This document shows, one piece after another, positions 1 to 10,394 of a stretch of DNA of 64,000 nucleotides. The stretch's first letter is position 1, and each line of letters begins with the position of its first letter. Position numbers and translations under genes: made by a program. Origin of the DNA: Roseibium litorale (lineage in GTDB: Bacteria > Pseudomonadota > Alphaproteobacteria > Rhizobiales > Stappiaceae); NCBI RefSeq assembly GCF_014842915.1, contig NZ_JACYXI010000009.1, positions 124,001 through 188,000 on the forward strand. Direction: 5' to 3'. Under the pieces are notes generated by a model, which worked only from the letters and a program-made list of their open reading frames with translations, had not been told where the DNA came from and searched no databases.

Positions 1-285
1 CTCGCTGGCCCCATAGGCGCTGGCGCCCAAGGCCCGGACAGCGTGGTAATGGGTGAGCACCACATGCTTGATCGGCTTGTCGGTAACCTTGCGGATTTCC
101 TCGATCACCCGGTTCGCCATGACAGGGGTCGGCTGCGCGTCGACAACGAGAACGAAATCATTCCCGATCACAACCCCGGTGTTTGGGTCGCCTTCTGCAG
201 TGAAGGCATAACAGCCCCGGCCGATCTCGCGGAAAGAGGTCCGTTTTTCCTCTGTGTCCGCAACAGATGCAAAATGCTTGTTCAT
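1..285 (-). CDS. MBL-fold metallohydrolase, N-terminal part (cut by window edge)
   Basis: The reading frame starts at an ATG on the minus strand (base 285) and is still open at base 1, so only the first 95 residues are visible. The sequence begins MNKHFASVADTEEKRTSF, followed by the strand pattern of a metallo-beta-lactamase fold (GVVIGNDFVLVVDAQPTP, then VVLTHYHAVRALGASAY). The metal-binding segment, usually HxHxDH, reads HYHAVR here. The first two histidines are kept and the Asp-His pair is not, as in a subgroup of proteobacterial MBL proteins. Substrate is unknown. It is divergent from the MarR gene at 678, which could control it; that link is inference. Confidence 0.75.
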   Translation of the reverse strand, partial: MNKHFASVADTEEKRTSFREIGRGCYAFTAEGDPNTGVVIGNDFVLVVDAQPTPVMANRVIEEIRKVTDKPIKHVVLTHYHAVRALGASAYGASE

Positions 286-677
286 GGGCGCCTCTCACGG
301 TCGAGGGCGGAGGGCTTCTGCGCCATCCGTCACCAAGCGGGCTGATACACTCAGCCTCTGTCTACAGATGCCCTGCGTCCGCCTTCGGGCTTCCGTCTCC
401 CGGGCACCGGCGATCTGCAACGGTCTCAGGTTCACAGGGCGATTCGCAAATATTGAGGGACCACAGCCAAGTCTGTTTGTCTCTTATCAACAGAAACCCG
501 GCATTCCAGTCCCCAGCTCTTGGTTCTCTATCTGTCAATTCTGCAAATAGAGCCGTTTTTCAACAGTCCAGACCCAAGGCTGTTGCACATAATCCTTCCC
601 TCATCTCCGGGGGCTTTTAGAAGCGCGCCAAACTCCCTAATCTTCGTATCCGTCGATCGCAAACGCAGACAGGGCAC
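286..677. other. Intergenic region between divergent MBL and marR genes
   Basis: This 392-base stretch contains short open frames in several frames, but none has a recognisable product or convincing ribosome binding site. It should hold the divergent promoters of the flanking genes. I see no clear palindromic MarR operator. Confidence 0.5.
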
Positions 678-1190
678 ATGACCGACCAGAAAAGTGGCAT
701 GGACAAGGCAGCGGCACAGCAAGCAGATGAGGCCGAGCGGGATACGTCTCCCGTTCTGGCGCTGGAGAGCTTTCTGCCCTACCGTCTCAACCTTGTTTCG
801 GAGACCGTAAGCCAGGCGTTCGCAAGCCTCTATGAGACCCAGTTCGGGATCGCCCGGCCGGAATGGCGGGTGATTGCCTTGCTGGGCCAATATGGTGAGC
901 TGACCGCTAAGACCATCGGCGAGCGCAGCGCCATGCACAAGACCAAGGTCAGCCGGGCTGTCGCGGCGCTGGAAAAGCGCAAACTGGTGATCCGGACCCC
1001 GAACCCGGACGACATGCGCGAGAGCTTCGTGGATCTGGCACCGGACGGACTTGCGATTTATGAGGCCATCGTTCCTCAGGCGCTGGCCTTCACCAAGGCC
1101 CTGCAGGACAGCCTGAGCGCGGCTCAGCGTGAGGCACTGGATGACACGCTTGACCGGATCATGGAACGGGTAAAGACGCTGCGGCAGTAA
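678..1190 (+). CDS. MarR-family transcriptional regulator
   Basis: A 170-residue protein with the MarR winged-helix layout. A hydrophobic dimerisation helix (residues about 27-55, LESFLPYRLNLVSETVSQAF) is followed by a helix-turn-helix with the typical segment ITRPEWRV-like (here IARPEWRVIALL), then TAKTIGERSAMHKTKVSRAVAALEKRKLV, and a wing with RTPNPDDMRESFVDL. MarR proteins usually repress a neighbouring transporter or enzyme gene and release DNA on ligand binding. The divergent MBL-fold gene is the obvious candidate target, but no operator could be picked out. The start is preceded by a modest AGGG; a second ATG lies seven codons in. Confidence 0.85.
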   Translation: MTDQKSGMDKAAAQQADEAERDTSPVLALESFLPYRLNLVSETVSQAFASLYETQFGIARPEWRVIALLGQYGELTAKTIGERSAMHKTKVSRAVAALEKRKLVIRTPNPDDMRESFVDLAPDGLAIYEAIVPQALAFTKALQDSLSAAQREALDDTLDRIMERVKTLRQ

Positions 1191-1310
1191 GACTTCTGAA
1201 CAGATCACGCGTCTATTAACTGCGTTTAATGGCTTTTATTGCTATTTTTAATCATCCTGCCATTTATGAGGCTCGACAGGCACCTAACCACGTAAGGTGG
1301 ACAGGATTTG

Positions 1311-2711
1311 ATGAGCAACAGGCACTCCCAACCGGACCGGCGCCAAGGCATGCGGCTGGTTCTTGCTATGCTGGCCGTTTGCGCTGGCAGCGCAACGGCT
1401 GTGGCCGCGCCTGACTGCTCCAGCCTCAAGGCAGAACTCGGACGGCTCGAGGGCAGTTCCGGGTCCGGCGGCAAGTGGGAGAGCGCCCGCCAGCAGCAGC
1501 AGCGCGCGCTGACCGCAGCCGAACGCGATGCCGGCTATTTCCAATGCGGCACGGCAGCTGCCTCGCCAAAATGCGGACCGCTGGTCAAGACCATCGGCAA
1601 GATGCAGGCAAACCTGCGTGCTATTGACCGTCAGATCAAGAAGTCCGGCGGGGGCACACGCAATGCCCGCAGAATTCAACAGATCCGCTCTGCGCTTGCT
1701 TCATCAAGCTGCCGCTCGGCCACCCACGAAGCCAGCAATCCCGGAACGGGCAACAAGGGCCTGTTTGCTCTGGCGGGAAGCGGGTCGTCCGGTAGCACCG
1801 TTTCAGTCGACACCCAAAACTCCTACCGCACCTTGCCGAACGGACTGGTTGTCAACGTGCCACATGCGGGTCTGGCCGCAAAAAACAGCTCCAAAGATTT
1901 GCAACTGACGGCAGCGGACCCGCGAACATCCATCAGCCGCAAATCGTCGTCCGCCACTTATGATGGCCAGAGCGGGAACATGTCCCGCCGGGTGGCAATT
2001 CCCTCAGGCGGCACGTTCCGGACTTTATGCGTGCGCACCTGCGACGGCTTCTTCTTCCCGGTCAGCTTTTCGACCGGGAAGGGTCAGTTCTCCGATGACG
2101 CAGCCCGCTGCGGAGAAATCTGCCCGGCTGCAGAGACCGAGCTTTTCGTTCATCGCAACCCCGGCGGATTGCAGGAAGAGATGATCTCACTGGCCGGTGT
2201 GCCCTACACCGATCTGACCAACGCCTACCGCTACCGGACTCAGATCGTCGAGGGATGCAGCTGCCGCGGCCCAGCGCGCGCCGGGGCGGATAGCTCTCCC
2301 CTGAAGACCATTGCGGGACAGGCAACCGCGGATGCAGGCAGTCTTTCGGTCAGTGCCCTGCGTCTTGATCCGGCATCCCCCAACAGGATCGCCCCGGAGC
2401 CGAGCACGCCCATCACGCCAGATCAGGTGCCCTCAGGAGCCGACCCGGACACGCGAATGAACCTGGCGCTTGGCTTCAGTCCTGTCAGCATCCAGATCAC
2501 ACCGGCAACGCGGGCTCAGGCGGCAACCGCCGACACAGGCGCCCTGCCCGTTCTGGGCCGCAAGGCAAAGGCAGAACCTGCCGCAGAGCCAATCTCAGAA
2601 GAAGCCGCTCAGGCGGCACCGCAGGCAGGGGAAAGCACGACAGCCGCCCCTGCGCCGCAGGCACCAGCCGCCGTCAGGGTAGTCGGGCCTGAATATTTTG
2701 TCGCCCAATAA
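1311..2711 (+). CDS. DUF2865 domain protein, secreted
   Basis: A 466-residue exported protein of unknown function. An N-terminal signal peptide ([18 protein letters not shown]) is followed by a Cys-containing helical region (residues about 35-130) and a Ser/Thr-rich linker. The DUF2865 core comes next, with the cysteine pattern [16 protein letters not shown], then [20 protein letters not shown] and a CSC near residue 323, and the tail is rich in Ala, Pro and Gln. The spaced cysteines suggest disulfides in the periplasm. The ATG at 1311 has AGGA four bases upstream; a TTG one codon earlier is also open. Its last 38 bases overlap the end of gltX on the other strand. Confidence 0.8.
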   Translation: MSNRHSQPDRRQGMRLVLAMLAVCAGSATAVAAPDCSSLKAELGRLEGSSGSGGKWESARQQQQRALTAAERDAGYFQCGTAAASPKCGPLVKTIGKMQANLRAIDRQIKKSGGGTRNARRIQQIRSALASSSCRSATHEASNPGTGNKGLFALAGSGSSGSTVSVDTQNSYRTLPNGLVVNVPHAGLAAKNSSKDLQLTAADPRTSISRKSSSATYDGQSGNMSRRVAIPSGGTFRTLCVRTCDGFFFPVSFSTGKGQFSDDAARCGEICPAAETELFVHRNPGGLQEEMISLAGVPYTDLTNAYRYRTQIVEGCSCRGPARAGADSSPLKTIAGQATADAGSLSVSALRLDPASPNRIAPEPSTPITPDQVPSGADPDTRMNLALGFSPVSIQITPATRAQAATADTGALPVLGRKAKAEPAAEPISEEAAQAAPQAGESTTAAPAPQAPAAVRVVGPEYFVAQ

Positions 2712-4035
2712 GCGGCAGCATGTCCTTCATGTCCGGACCGTGTTCCATGCCGGTCAAAGCCTTGCGCAGGGGCATGAAGAGGCCCTTGCCCTTTCGGCCC
2801 GTCTCCGCCTTCAGCCGGCTGGTCCACTCGCCCCAGGTTTCCGTCGTGATGTCCCCTTCCGGAAGAAGCTTCACTGCTGCGGCCAGGAATTCCCGGTCCT
2901 CCTCGGCAACGGCTGATGAAACCGGACCATGGATAACCTGCCAATAGGTCCTGGCATCGGACACCTTGCTGCAATTGCCGCGCACCGTCAGCCAAAAAGG
3001 CTCCGCAACATTCACCCCCATGCTGAACAGACGTTCCTGAACCTGGCTGAAGGGCATCTCGTGAACGAGCTTGGCGTTCAGACCGTTCAGGTCTTCCGGA
3101 TCGAACTTGGCCGAGGAACGGGAAATGCTGGCGAGGTCAAACCGCGTGCCCAGTTCCGTCATCGTCGGAACGGCTTCAACTGCCTGACTGCTCCCGGTCA
3201 GAACGGCAAGAGAGGCAACAGCCATCGGTTCGTAGCCGCTGTCCCGGAGAGATCCGATGGACAACGCGCCCTTGCGCTTGGACAGGCCTTCCCCGTCCCG
3301 GGTGGTCAGAAGGTTGTGGTGTGCGAAGACCGGCGGCTCGGCGCCCAGCGCCTTGAAGATCGAAATCTGCACGCCTGTGTTGGCAACATGATCCTCGCCC
3401 CGGATGACATGGGTGACGCCCATGTCGATATCGTCCACAATGGACGGCAAGGTGTAGAGATAGGTGCCGTCCTCGCGGATCAGAACCGGATCCGACAGGG
3501 AGGCCAGATCAATGGTCTGGCTACCGCGGCACATATCCGTCCAGCTCACATCCGTGCGCCGGGTGGTGAAAGGGTCGCCATCATGATTCGGCAGCAGGAA
3601 ACGCCAGTGCGGCTTGCGCCCCTCGCCTTCGAAACGCGCCTTTTCCTCATCCGTCAGCTTCAGAGCCGCGCGGTCATAAACCGGCGGACGGCCCAGAGCC
3701 CGGGCACGGGACCGGCGCCGCTCCAGTTCGTCAGCGGTCTCGTAGCAGGGATACAGCAGGCCCGCCTTGCGCAGGACGTCCGCCGCCTCGTCGTACAAGG
3801 CGAACCGTTCAGATTGCTTGTCAATCCGGTGCGGATGCACACCCAGCCAGGCCAGATCGTGCTCAATGGCCTTGGCATATTCCTCCTTGGACCTTTCAAG
3901 ATCCGTATCATCAAAGCGGAGGATGAAAGTGCCGCCGGTCTTCAGGGCGAAAAGCCAGTTGAACAGGGCGGGACGAATGTTGCCGATATGGATAAAGCCG
4001 GTCGGCGAGGGAGCAAAGCGAACTGTTACTGTCAT
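2674..4035 (-). CDS. gltX: Glutamyl-tRNA synthetase
   Basis: A 453-residue class I aminoacyl-tRNA synthetase that charges tRNA-Glu in the cytoplasm. The Rossmann entry [14 protein letters not shown] carries the HIGH-type motif as HIGN (residues 16-19), and the KMSKS-type loop reads [26 protein letters not shown] and the helical anticodon-binding domain follow. Many alphaproteobacteria carry two gltX genes, one of which can charge tRNA-Gln for later amidation; whether this copy does so cannot be told here. The stop codon lies inside the 3' end of the convergent DUF2865 gene, so the two transcripts are complementary at their ends. Confidence 0.93.
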   Translation of the reverse strand: MTVTVRFAPSPTGFIHIGNIRPALFNWLFALKTGGTFILRFDDTDLERSKEEYAKAIEHDLAWLGVHPHRIDKQSERFALYDEAADVLRKAGLLYPCYETADELERRRSRARALGRPPVYDRAALKLTDEEKARFEGEGRKPHWRFLLPNHDGDPFTTRRTDVSWTDMCRGSQTIDLASLSDPVLIREDGTYLYTLPSIVDDIDMGVTHVIRGEDHVANTGVQISIFKALGAEPPVFAHHNLLTTRDGEGLSKRKGALSIGSLRDSGYEPMAVASLAVLTGSSQAVEAVPTMTELGTRFDLASISRSSAKFDPEDLNGLNAKLVHEMPFSQVQERLFSMGVNVAEPFWLTVRGNCSKVSDARTYWQVIHGPVSSAVAEEDREFLAAAVKLLPEGDITTETWGEWTSRLKAETGRKGKGLFMPLRKALTGMEHGPDMKDMLPLIGRQNIQARLP

Positions 4036-4123
4036 GCTGGAGAGGTAGCCGCCCGCACAAAGCTCCGCAAGAGGGATTTTTAAGGCAGATGCCGTTCCGG
4101 CAGCACTTTTTCAGGCCGCCGTT

Positions 4124-5353
4124 TCAGGCGGCCTCCAGATCCTTCAGACCGCGCCGGGCCAGCGCCCGTGCAGCGACGGTCAGAACCAGCGAGAGCACTG
4201 CGCAATAAGCGGAAATTCCGATGAGCTGAAGATCGAAGGGAATCCCGGCATCGATCAGGAAGCCGATCAGCCCGGGACCCGCCGCCGAAGCAAACACCAT
4301 CAGGGCGAAAGCCAGGGCGCGGATCGCCCCGATGTGACGCGTTCCATAGATCTCGGGCCACAGGGCGCCGGCGAAGGTCGAGGTGAACCCATTGCTGATG
4401 CCCAGCAGCCCCATGAACAGGAACGCGGCAACGGGCGCATGGACAAGCCCCAGGACAAGCGATGCCAGACCCAGCGGCAGCAGGGTAAAGGGCAGCAGCC
4501 GGCGGGCGGAGATCCGGTCGATCAGGGGGCCGAGAATCAGCGAGGCAACGACCGCCATGAAGGCCATTACCGCAAAGGTGCTGGCGAACATTTCCCGCGA
4601 CCATCCGCGCAACTCGACCAGATAGACCTGATTGAACATGACCGCCGTGCCGAAACAGGGCGGCGCGAGAATTCCGGCGGCAATTGCCCAGAACACAGGA
4701 TCCCGCAGCACTTCCTTGCGGGTCCAGTCCCGTTGCCGGATCTCCTGTGAGGCGGCTTCCGCAGCCGTGGGAATGCGCGGGCGCGACAGGAGCGTGACAA
4801 TGACCGGCAAGGCGAAGAACAGCATCATGGCCGCCGCGGCCCACCACCCGGCCCGCCAGCCATAAATGCCGGTAAAGGTGACGAAGGCTAAGGGCATTGA
4901 GGCTTCAGCTGCGGGGAAGCCGAGCGAGGCAATGGACACGGCCCGCCCGCGCTGGGCGGAATACCACCTGCCCATTGCCGTGAAGGAAATGTGGCTCATC
5001 ATCCCCTGCCCGCTCAGGCGCAGACCGAAAATGACCAGCGCCAGCATGGGAACGCTGTGAACACTGGCCATAGAGGCACACAGCGCGATCAGGCAGAGCA
5101 TCACCACAAGGGCAACCCGGTGAAGCGGATAGGCATCGACAGAGCGCCCGACCCACGGCAGCACCGCGGCACTGCCCAGCGTCGCGGCCATATAGATCAA
5201 TCCCATATCGCCATGACTGAGCCCCAGTTCCTGGCGCAAGTCCCCCATGGACATGGAGATGAAAAAGGTCTGGCCGAAACAGGAGAAGGCCGTGAGCAGG
5301 AAGCCTGCACCCAGCCAGCAGGCGTTCGTGCTCAGAAACGAAAAATAGGACAC
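4124..5353 (-). CDS. MFS transporter, 12 membrane segments
   Basis: A 409-residue major facilitator protein with about twelve hydrophobic segments in two halves separated by a charged loop (EAASQEIRQRDWTRKEV). The conserved loop 2-3 region reads GRSVDAYPLHR and its counterpart in the second half GPLIDRISARR. The overall pattern resembles the oxalate/formate and monocarboxylate branch; the substrate is not determined. I chose the GTG at 5353 because GAGGGG lies four bases upstream; a TTG four codons earlier extends the frame. It reads toward the end of gltX and may be transcribed with nadE (gap 135 bases) or alone. Confidence 0.85.
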   Translation of the reverse strand: MSYFSFLSTNACWLGAGFLLTAFSCFGQTFFISMSMGDLRQELGLSHGDMGLIYMAATLGSAAVLPWVGRSVDAYPLHRVALVVMLCLIALCASMASVHSVPMLALVIFGLRLSGQGMMSHISFTAMGRWYSAQRGRAVSIASLGFPAAEASMPLAFVTFTGIYGWRAGWWAAAAMMLFFALPVIVTLLSRPRIPTAAEAASQEIRQRDWTRKEVLRDPVFWAIAAGILAPPCFGTAVMFNQVYLVELRGWSREMFASTFAVMAFMAVVASLILGPLIDRISARRLLPFTLLPLGLASLVLGLVHAPVAAFLFMGLLGISNGFTSTFAGALWPEIYGTRHIGAIRALAFALMVFASAAGPGLIGFLIDAGIPFDLQLIGISAYCAVLSLVLTVAARALARRGLKDLEAA

Positions 5354-5488
5354 GGTGCCCCTCAAAGACTTGGCCCGCCCCCTTGAGTGCAGGCACCGGA
5401 ACGACCCGGAACCGGTCCGGATCGTCAGCGAAACGGATTCAAGAGAAGCCGGACGCCTTCAGACTTGCCAGCCCGCGCCGGGTCGCGT

Positions 5489-7180
5489 TCAGGACCGGTC
5501 GCGGAAGCGGTTGGTGATTGGATACCGCCGGTCCCGGCCGAAGTTGCGTTCGGTGATCTTGACCCCGGGAGGGGCCTGGCGGCGCTTGTATTCGGCAATA
5601 TAAAGCAGGTGTTCGATCCGGTGGATCAGCGCACGGTCATGACCGCGCTTTTCGATGTCGCTGACCGCCATCTCGTGTTCGACCAGGCAGGACAGGATGT
5701 CATCCAGCACGTCATAGGGCGGCAGGCTGTCCTGATCGGTCTGGTTCTCGCGCAGCTCGGCGGTCGGAACCTTGGTGATGATATTGTCCGGAATGACCTC
5801 TCCCTCCGGCCCGAGCATGCCGGAAGGCCGGTTGGCATTGCGCCAGCGGGCCATGTGGAAGACCTGGGTCTTGTAGAGATCCTTGACCGGATTGTAGCCG
5901 CCGTTCATGTCGCCATAGAGCGTGGCGTATCCAACCGACATTTCCGACTTGTTGCCCGTGGTCACGACCATGGAGCCGAACTTGTTGGAAATCGCCATCA
6001 GGATCACCCCGCGGGCGCGGGACTGAAGGTTCTCTTCCGTCGTATCCTGCTCGCAGCCGGTGAAGAGCGGCGCCAGAACGCGTCCGAAACCTTCCACCGG
6101 CTCGGCAATCGGCACGGTGTCGTAACGGATGCCAAGCGCCTGGGCACAGTCCGCAGCGTCCTTGATGCTCTCCTTCGATGTGTAGCGGTAAGGCAGCATG
6201 ATCGCATGCACCTTGTCAGCACCAAGCGCATCGACAGCCATCGCTGCGCAAATGGCAGAGTCGATGCCGCCGGACAGTCCCAGAACCACACCGGGGAAGC
6301 CATTCTTGCGCACATAGTCGCCAAGGCCCATGACGCAGGCGCGCCAGTTGGCTTCATCCAATCCGGGAAGCGGTGCAACAGTGCCGTTCTCGCAACGCCA
6401 GCTGCCGTCCTCTTGCCGGACCCAGTCGCTGAAGCCGAGAGCCGTTTCAAACTGCGGCAGCTGAAACGCCAGCGACCGGTCGGCCTGAAGCGCGAAGGAG
6501 CCGCCATCGAAGACCAGTTCGTCCTGACCACCCAGCTGGTTGCAATAGATCAGCGGCAAACCGCTCTCGACCACACGTGCCACGACCACCTGAAGGCGCT
6601 CTTCGGCCCGGTGCCCCCAATAGGGCGAGCCGTTCGGCACCAGAAGCATTTCGGCTCCGGTTTCAGCGAGGCACTCGCAGACTTCGTCGTTCCAGATGTC
6701 CTCACAGACCGGCACACCGATGCGCACACCGCGGAAGTCCACCGGCCCCGGCAGCGGCCCGGCCTTGAACACACGCTTCTCATCGAAGACGCCGTAATTC
6801 GGCAGATCATATTTGTACCGGAGCGTTTGCACCTTGCCGCCGTCCAGCAGCGCGACCGCATTGTGAAGCTTGTCGCCATCCAGCCAGGGCGTGCCGACCA
6901 GCATCGCCGGGCCACCGTCCGCTGTCTCCGCTGCCAGCTCCTCGATGGCCTGCATGCAGCGGCGCACGAAAGCGCGCTTCAGAACCAGATCCTCGGTCGG
7001 ATAGCCTGCAACGATCAGCTCGGAATAGAGCACCAGATCGGCATGTCCCGCAGCAGCTTCCACGCGGGCTGCACGGATCAGGGCAAGGTTGCCAGCCACA
7101 TCGCCCACGGTCGGGTTGAGCTGGGCAACGGCAAGACGGAATCGGCCATCAACCGGCCGCAAGGAGGGAGAAGTCGTCAT
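5489..7180 (-). CDS. nadE: Glutamine-dependent NAD+ synthetase
   Basis: A 563-residue two-domain enzyme making NAD+ from deamido-NAD, ATP and glutamine. Residues about 10-260 form a nitrilase-fold glutaminase with the catalytic triad visible: Glu in LYSELIVAGYP, Lys in YGVFDEKRVF and Cys in GVPVCEDIWNDE. Residues about 280-555 form the ATP-pyrophosphatase synthetase, with LGLSGGIDSAICAAMA and TTGNKSEMSVGYATLYGDM. The start at 7180 has a GGAG upstream; an in-frame ATG at 7228 would add 16 residues of unrelated-looking sequence. Length is normal for the bacterial glutamine-dependent type. Confidence 0.95.
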   Translation of the reverse strand: MTTSPSLRPVDGRFRLAVAQLNPTVGDVAGNLALIRAARVEAAAGHADLVLYSELIVAGYPTEDLVLKRAFVRRCMQAIEELAAETADGGPAMLVGTPWLDGDKLHNAVALLDGGKVQTLRYKYDLPNYGVFDEKRVFKAGPLPGPVDFRGVRIGVPVCEDIWNDEVCECLAETGAEMLLVPNGSPYWGHRAEERLQVVVARVVESGLPLIYCNQLGGQDELVFDGGSFALQADRSLAFQLPQFETALGFSDWVRQEDGSWRCENGTVAPLPGLDEANWRACVMGLGDYVRKNGFPGVVLGLSGGIDSAICAAMAVDALGADKVHAIMLPYRYTSKESIKDAADCAQALGIRYDTVPIAEPVEGFGRVLAPLFTGCEQDTTEENLQSRARGVILMAISNKFGSMVVTTGNKSEMSVGYATLYGDMNGGYNPVKDLYKTQVFHMARWRNANRPSGMLGPEGEVIPDNIITKVPTAELRENQTDQDSLPPYDVLDDILSCLVEHEMAVSDIEKRGHDRALIHRIEHLLYIAEYKRRQAPPGVKITERNFGRDRRYPITNRFRDRS

Positions 7181-7278
7181 GTGCGTGATGTACTCCGGGA
7201 GGGAGCTGCATGCAATCGCCGGGTGCATGCAAGGCTTTGCTTTCCGGCCCGTGTTCCAAGCTGGCCGGAAACTGCCGG

Positions 7279-7815
7279 TCAGAGAAGAGCCAAGGACACA
7301 ATATCGGGCTTGACGGGCGGCGCAAGCCTCGTTCCTTCGCGCGCGTTAACTGAGACAGCGTCTTGCCTGGTCTGCCACCCGGCCTGCCGGAAAAGCCCTT
7401 TGGTGCGGCCATGAAGGGCCTGATTGTCCAGCACGCTTCCGATACGCTTGTAGAGCACCGCCGGAGCAACCGGCTTGGCCACGAACCCGTGGATACCAAG
7501 CCGCATGGCCTCCAGAATGATCGTCTTGCGGGAATGGGCGCTGATAACGAGCACCGGGGTCGTGCTGATGTGGGTGTCCTTGTCGCGCCGCAGGATCTTT
7601 ATGAATTCTGCCCCGCTGACAGGTGCCATTGCCCAGTCGCAAAGGACGAAGTCGGGCGTCCGGTCGATGACTGCTTCCAGACCATCGGCCCCATCGCTGG
7701 CCTCATGGATCTGCCGCACACCAAAGCCCGCTAAAATTGATCTAATAATAGAGCGCATGTGCAGGTTGTCTTCGATTAAAAGAAATGACACCTGCGACAG
7801 GTCCCAACGCCGCAC
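7279..7815 (-). CDS. Stand-alone response regulator receiver protein
   Basis: A 178-residue protein with one CheY-like receiver domain (residues about 9-130). It has the acidic pair E15-D16, the phospho-acceptor D60 in VLCDWAMAPVSG, Ser in VLVISAHS and Lys in FVAKPVAP. The C-terminal 45 residues are basic and show no recognisable DNA-binding or enzyme domain. A GTG at 7815 with AAGGGAG eight bases upstream is the best start; the frame stays open to 7905, but that extension looks non-native. No kinase gene is adjacent, so it probably works with an unlinked histidine kinase or in a phosphorelay. Confidence 0.85.
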   Translation of the reverse strand: MRRWDLSQVSFLLIEDNLHMRSIIRSILAGFGVRQIHEASDGADGLEAVIDRTPDFVLCDWAMAPVSGAEFIKILRRDKDTHISTTPVLVISAHSRKTIILEAMRLGIHGFVAKPVAPAVLYKRIGSVLDNQALHGRTKGLFRQAGWQTRQDAVSVNAREGTRLAPPVKPDIVSLALL

Positions 7816-7917
7816 GCGAAAAACTCCCTTAAAATGAATACCGCAATGTATGCACCATGCTGGTAAAAGGACCCTTAGCAAATTTATCGATAATACGTGT
7901 TTCATCAGATGAAACTG

Positions 7918-7943
7918 AAAAGGGCGCCCGAAAGCGCCCTTTT
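7918..7943 (-). terminator. Rho-independent terminator of the DAHP synthase gene
   Basis: A perfect ten-base-pair stem (AAAAGGGCGC with GCGCCCTTTT) and six-base loop lie 38 bases after the minus-strand stop at 7981. The stem ends in a T-rich arm when read on the minus strand. Confidence 0.8.
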
Positions 7944-7980
7944 GCCAATTCAGCAGGAAAGCTCCTGAGAACCTGTTTGA

Positions 7981-9363
7981 TCAGCCGATAGCGGCCATTG
8001 CTGCCGGCCGCTGCTCATCACGTTCACGCTTGAGGTTCTCGGCGATAAGGAAGGCCAGTTCCAGAGCCTGATCCGCATTCAGGCGCGGGTCGCAATGGGT
8101 GTGGTACCGGTCGCCGAGCTGGTCTGCGGTCAGCGCATGAGCGCCGCCGGTGCACTCGGTCACGTTCCGGCCGGTCATTTCCACATGGACGCCGCCAGCA
8201 TGAGTGCCCTCGGCGCGGTGAACCGCGAAGAAGGATTCCACTTCCTTCAGGATGCGCTCGAACGGACGGGTCTTGTACCCGCCAGCGGTGACCGTGTTGC
8301 CATGCATCGGGTCACACGACCAGACAACCGTACGGCCTTCCCGCTCGACGGCCCGGATCAGCTGCGGCAGATGATCGAAGACCTTGTCCGCACCAAAGCG
8401 GCAGATCAGCGTCAGGCGTCCTGCTTCGTTTTCCGGGTTCAGCTTGTCGATCAGTTCCAGCAACCCGTCCGGAGACAGGGACGGGCCGCACTTCAGGCCG
8501 ATCGGGTTCTTGATGCCGCGGAAATATTCCACATGGGCGTGATCGGGCTGACGGGTCCGGTCGCCGATCCACAGCATGTGGCCGGAGGTGGCGTACCAGT
8601 CGCCGGTGGTGCTGTCGACGCGGGTGAAGGCTTCTTCGTAGCCAAGCAGCAGGGCTTCGTGGCTGGTGAAGAAATCCGTCGAACGGAACTGCGGGACGCT
8701 GGAGGAATCAACGCCGCAAGCACGCATGAAAGCCAGCGCTTCGGTGATCCGGTCCGCCAGAACCTTGTAGCGGTGGCCCTGCGGGCTGTCGGAAATGAAG
8801 CCGAGCATCCACTGATGAACCTGATCAAGGTTCGCAAAGCCGCCCTGTGCGAAAGCGCGCAGCAAGTTCAGCGAAGCGGCCGATTGGCGGTAGGCCATGG
8901 CCATCCGGTTCGGGTCCGGAATACGGCTTTCGGGCGTGAAGGCGATGTCGTTGATGATGTCGCCACGATAGCTCGGCAGCTCGACGCCGTTCTGGGTCTC
9001 CGTTCCCGAAGAGCGCGGCTTGGCGAACTGACCGGCGATACGGCCCACCTTCACTACCGGCTTGGCACCGGCAAAGGTCAGAACGACAGCCATCTGCAGG
9101 AAGGCGCGGAAGAAGTCGCGGATGTGGTCAGCGTGGTGCTCGGCGAAACTTTCTGCACAGTCACCGCCCTGAAGCAGGAAGGCCTTGCCCGCAGCAACAT
9201 CGGCAAGCTGGCGCTTCAGCGCACGCGCTTCACCGGCAAAAACCAGCGGCGGATAGGTCGAAAGACGCTTTTCGACGTCCGTCAGAGCCTCTTTGTCTGG
9301 ATAATCCGGCACCTGCAAGACCGGCATCGATCTCCAGCTATCCGGTGTCCACTTTTCCGCCAT
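7981..9363 (-). CDS. aroG: Class II 3-deoxy-7-phosphoheptulonate (DAHP) synthase
   Basis: A 460-residue plant/actinobacterial-type (class II) DAHP synthase, the first step of the shikimate pathway: PEP plus erythrose 4-phosphate to DAHP. Recognisable blocks are [19 protein letters not shown] at the N-terminus, [14 protein letters not shown] with the metal-binding Cys, [55 protein letters not shown] and [10 protein letters not shown], and near the end [20 protein letters not shown]. Length is normal. It is monocistronic with its own terminator. No chorismate mutase fusion is present. Confidence 0.93.
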   Translation of the reverse strand: MAEKWTPDSWRSMPVLQVPDYPDKEALTDVEKRLSTYPPLVFAGEARALKRQLADVAAGKAFLLQGGDCAESFAEHHADHIRDFFRAFLQMAVVLTFAGAKPVVKVGRIAGQFAKPRSSGTETQNGVELPSYRGDIINDIAFTPESRIPDPNRMAMAYRQSAASLNLLRAFAQGGFANLDQVHQWMLGFISDSPQGHRYKVLADRITEALAFMRACGVDSSSVPQFRSTDFFTSHEALLLGYEEAFTRVDSTTGDWYATSGHMLWIGDRTRQPDHAHVEYFRGIKNPIGLKCGPSLSPDGLLELIDKLNPENEAGRLTLICRFGADKVFDHLPQLIRAVEREGRTVVWSCDPMHGNTVTAGGYKTRPFERILKEVESFFAVHRAEGTHAGGVHVEMTGRNVTECTGGAHALTADQLGDRYHTHCDPRLNADQALELAFLIAENLKRERDEQRPAAMAAIG

Positions 9364-9658
9364 CAGTCCTACTCCTGCCTGGATCAGCGGGCCTGCAACC
9401 GGGCCTGCCGATCGCTCAAAAGCTGATCAAATTCATAGTGTTAGAGCACTCGCGCGCATTACTGCCAGCGCGGGAGCCCCAAAGGAGCCGGGGTTTCCCC
9501 TACTGTTCATTCAACAGCTCCCGGGTCACACTCATTTCCAACCGCCGCCCGTAAAAAGGCAAAACGTCCGGCCTTATATACGTATCTTTGGCCGGAGACC
9601 ACACCCGCAGGCGCTGATTTCCAGCAAAGCCGCGCGTGAACCGGAAAAAGATGGCCCC

Positions 9659-10387
9659 ATGGAACTGGAACACAGCCACACCCCGCAGGACATTGCAACA
9701 CGCCTGCAGGACGGCCCTTCGATCAGCTACCTCCGCGACTGGGTCTATGGCGGGATTGACGGCGCCGTGACCACCTTTGCCATCGTCGCCGGATCCCTCG
9801 GCGCGCAATTACCCGCGTCCGTGGTTTTGATCCTGGGCCTTGCCAACCTGCTTGCCGACGGCTTTTCCATGGCGGCGGCCAATTTCACCGGAACCAAGAC
9901 GGAAATCGAAGACTTCCGGCGGTTGCGCCAGATCGAGGAAAAACACATCCGCCTTGCCCCTGAGGGCGAGCGTGAGGAGATCCGGCAAATCTTCCGTACC
10001 AAAGGCTTTGAGGGCTCGGAACTGGAGACCCTGACCACCATCATCACCTCACGCAACAGCACCTGGATCGAGACCATGATGCAGGGCGAATATGGCCTGG
10101 CAAGCGTTCAAAGATCACCGCTCAAGGCCGCTGCAAGCACTTTTGCCGCCTTTGCCCTGTGCGGCAGCCTGCCCTTGCTGCCCTTCGCATTCGCCCTGCC
10201 CTCCAGTAACCTGATCGCGGTGCTGCTGACAGCCTTGGCCTTCTTCAGCATCGGTTCGGCCAAAGCCCGCTGGTCAACCCAGGGCTGGCTCCGCTCCGGG
10301 CTGGAGACCACCCTCATTGGCATGACGGCGGCAGCGATTGCCTGGGCCGTTGGTGCCGGGCTCCACGCAGCCTTCGGGACACTTTGA
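9659..10387 (+). CDS. VIT1/CCC1-family iron/manganese transporter
   Basis: A 242-residue membrane protein of the vacuolar iron transporter family. The N-terminal part carries [19 protein letters not shown] and [15 protein letters not shown], the conserved membrane segments 1 and 2. A charged middle part ([31 protein letters not shown]) matches the cytoplasmic metal-binding helices, and three further hydrophobic segments follow. In bacteria such proteins are thought to export Fe2+ or Mn2+. The gene is divergent from DAHP synthase across 295 bases; I saw no clear Fur, Irr or Mur box there. Confidence 0.88.
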   Translation: MELEHSHTPQDIATRLQDGPSISYLRDWVYGGIDGAVTTFAIVAGSLGAQLPASVVLILGLANLLADGFSMAAANFTGTKTEIEDFRRLRQIEEKHIRLAPEGEREEIRQIFRTKGFEGSELETLTTIITSRNSTWIETMMQGEYGLASVQRSPLKAAASTFAAFALCGSLPLLPFAFALPSSNLIAVLLTALAFFSIGSAKARWSTQGWLRSGLETTLIGMTAAAIAWAVGAGLHAAFGTL

Positions 10388-10394
10388 CCGCGTG

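Noticed and set aside
2929-4083. 384-codon plus-strand frame
   Set aside because: Antisense to gltX, which has HIGN and LSKRKG motifs.
5387-7414. Long open frame (675 codons) on the plus strand
   Set aside because: It is antisense to nadE over almost its full length; its translation is rich in Arg, His and Gln without any domain, as expected for the shadow of a GC-rich gene.
8095-9426. 443-codon plus-strand frame
   Set aside because: Antisense to the class II DAHP synthase, which has full family motifs; the opposite frame has none.
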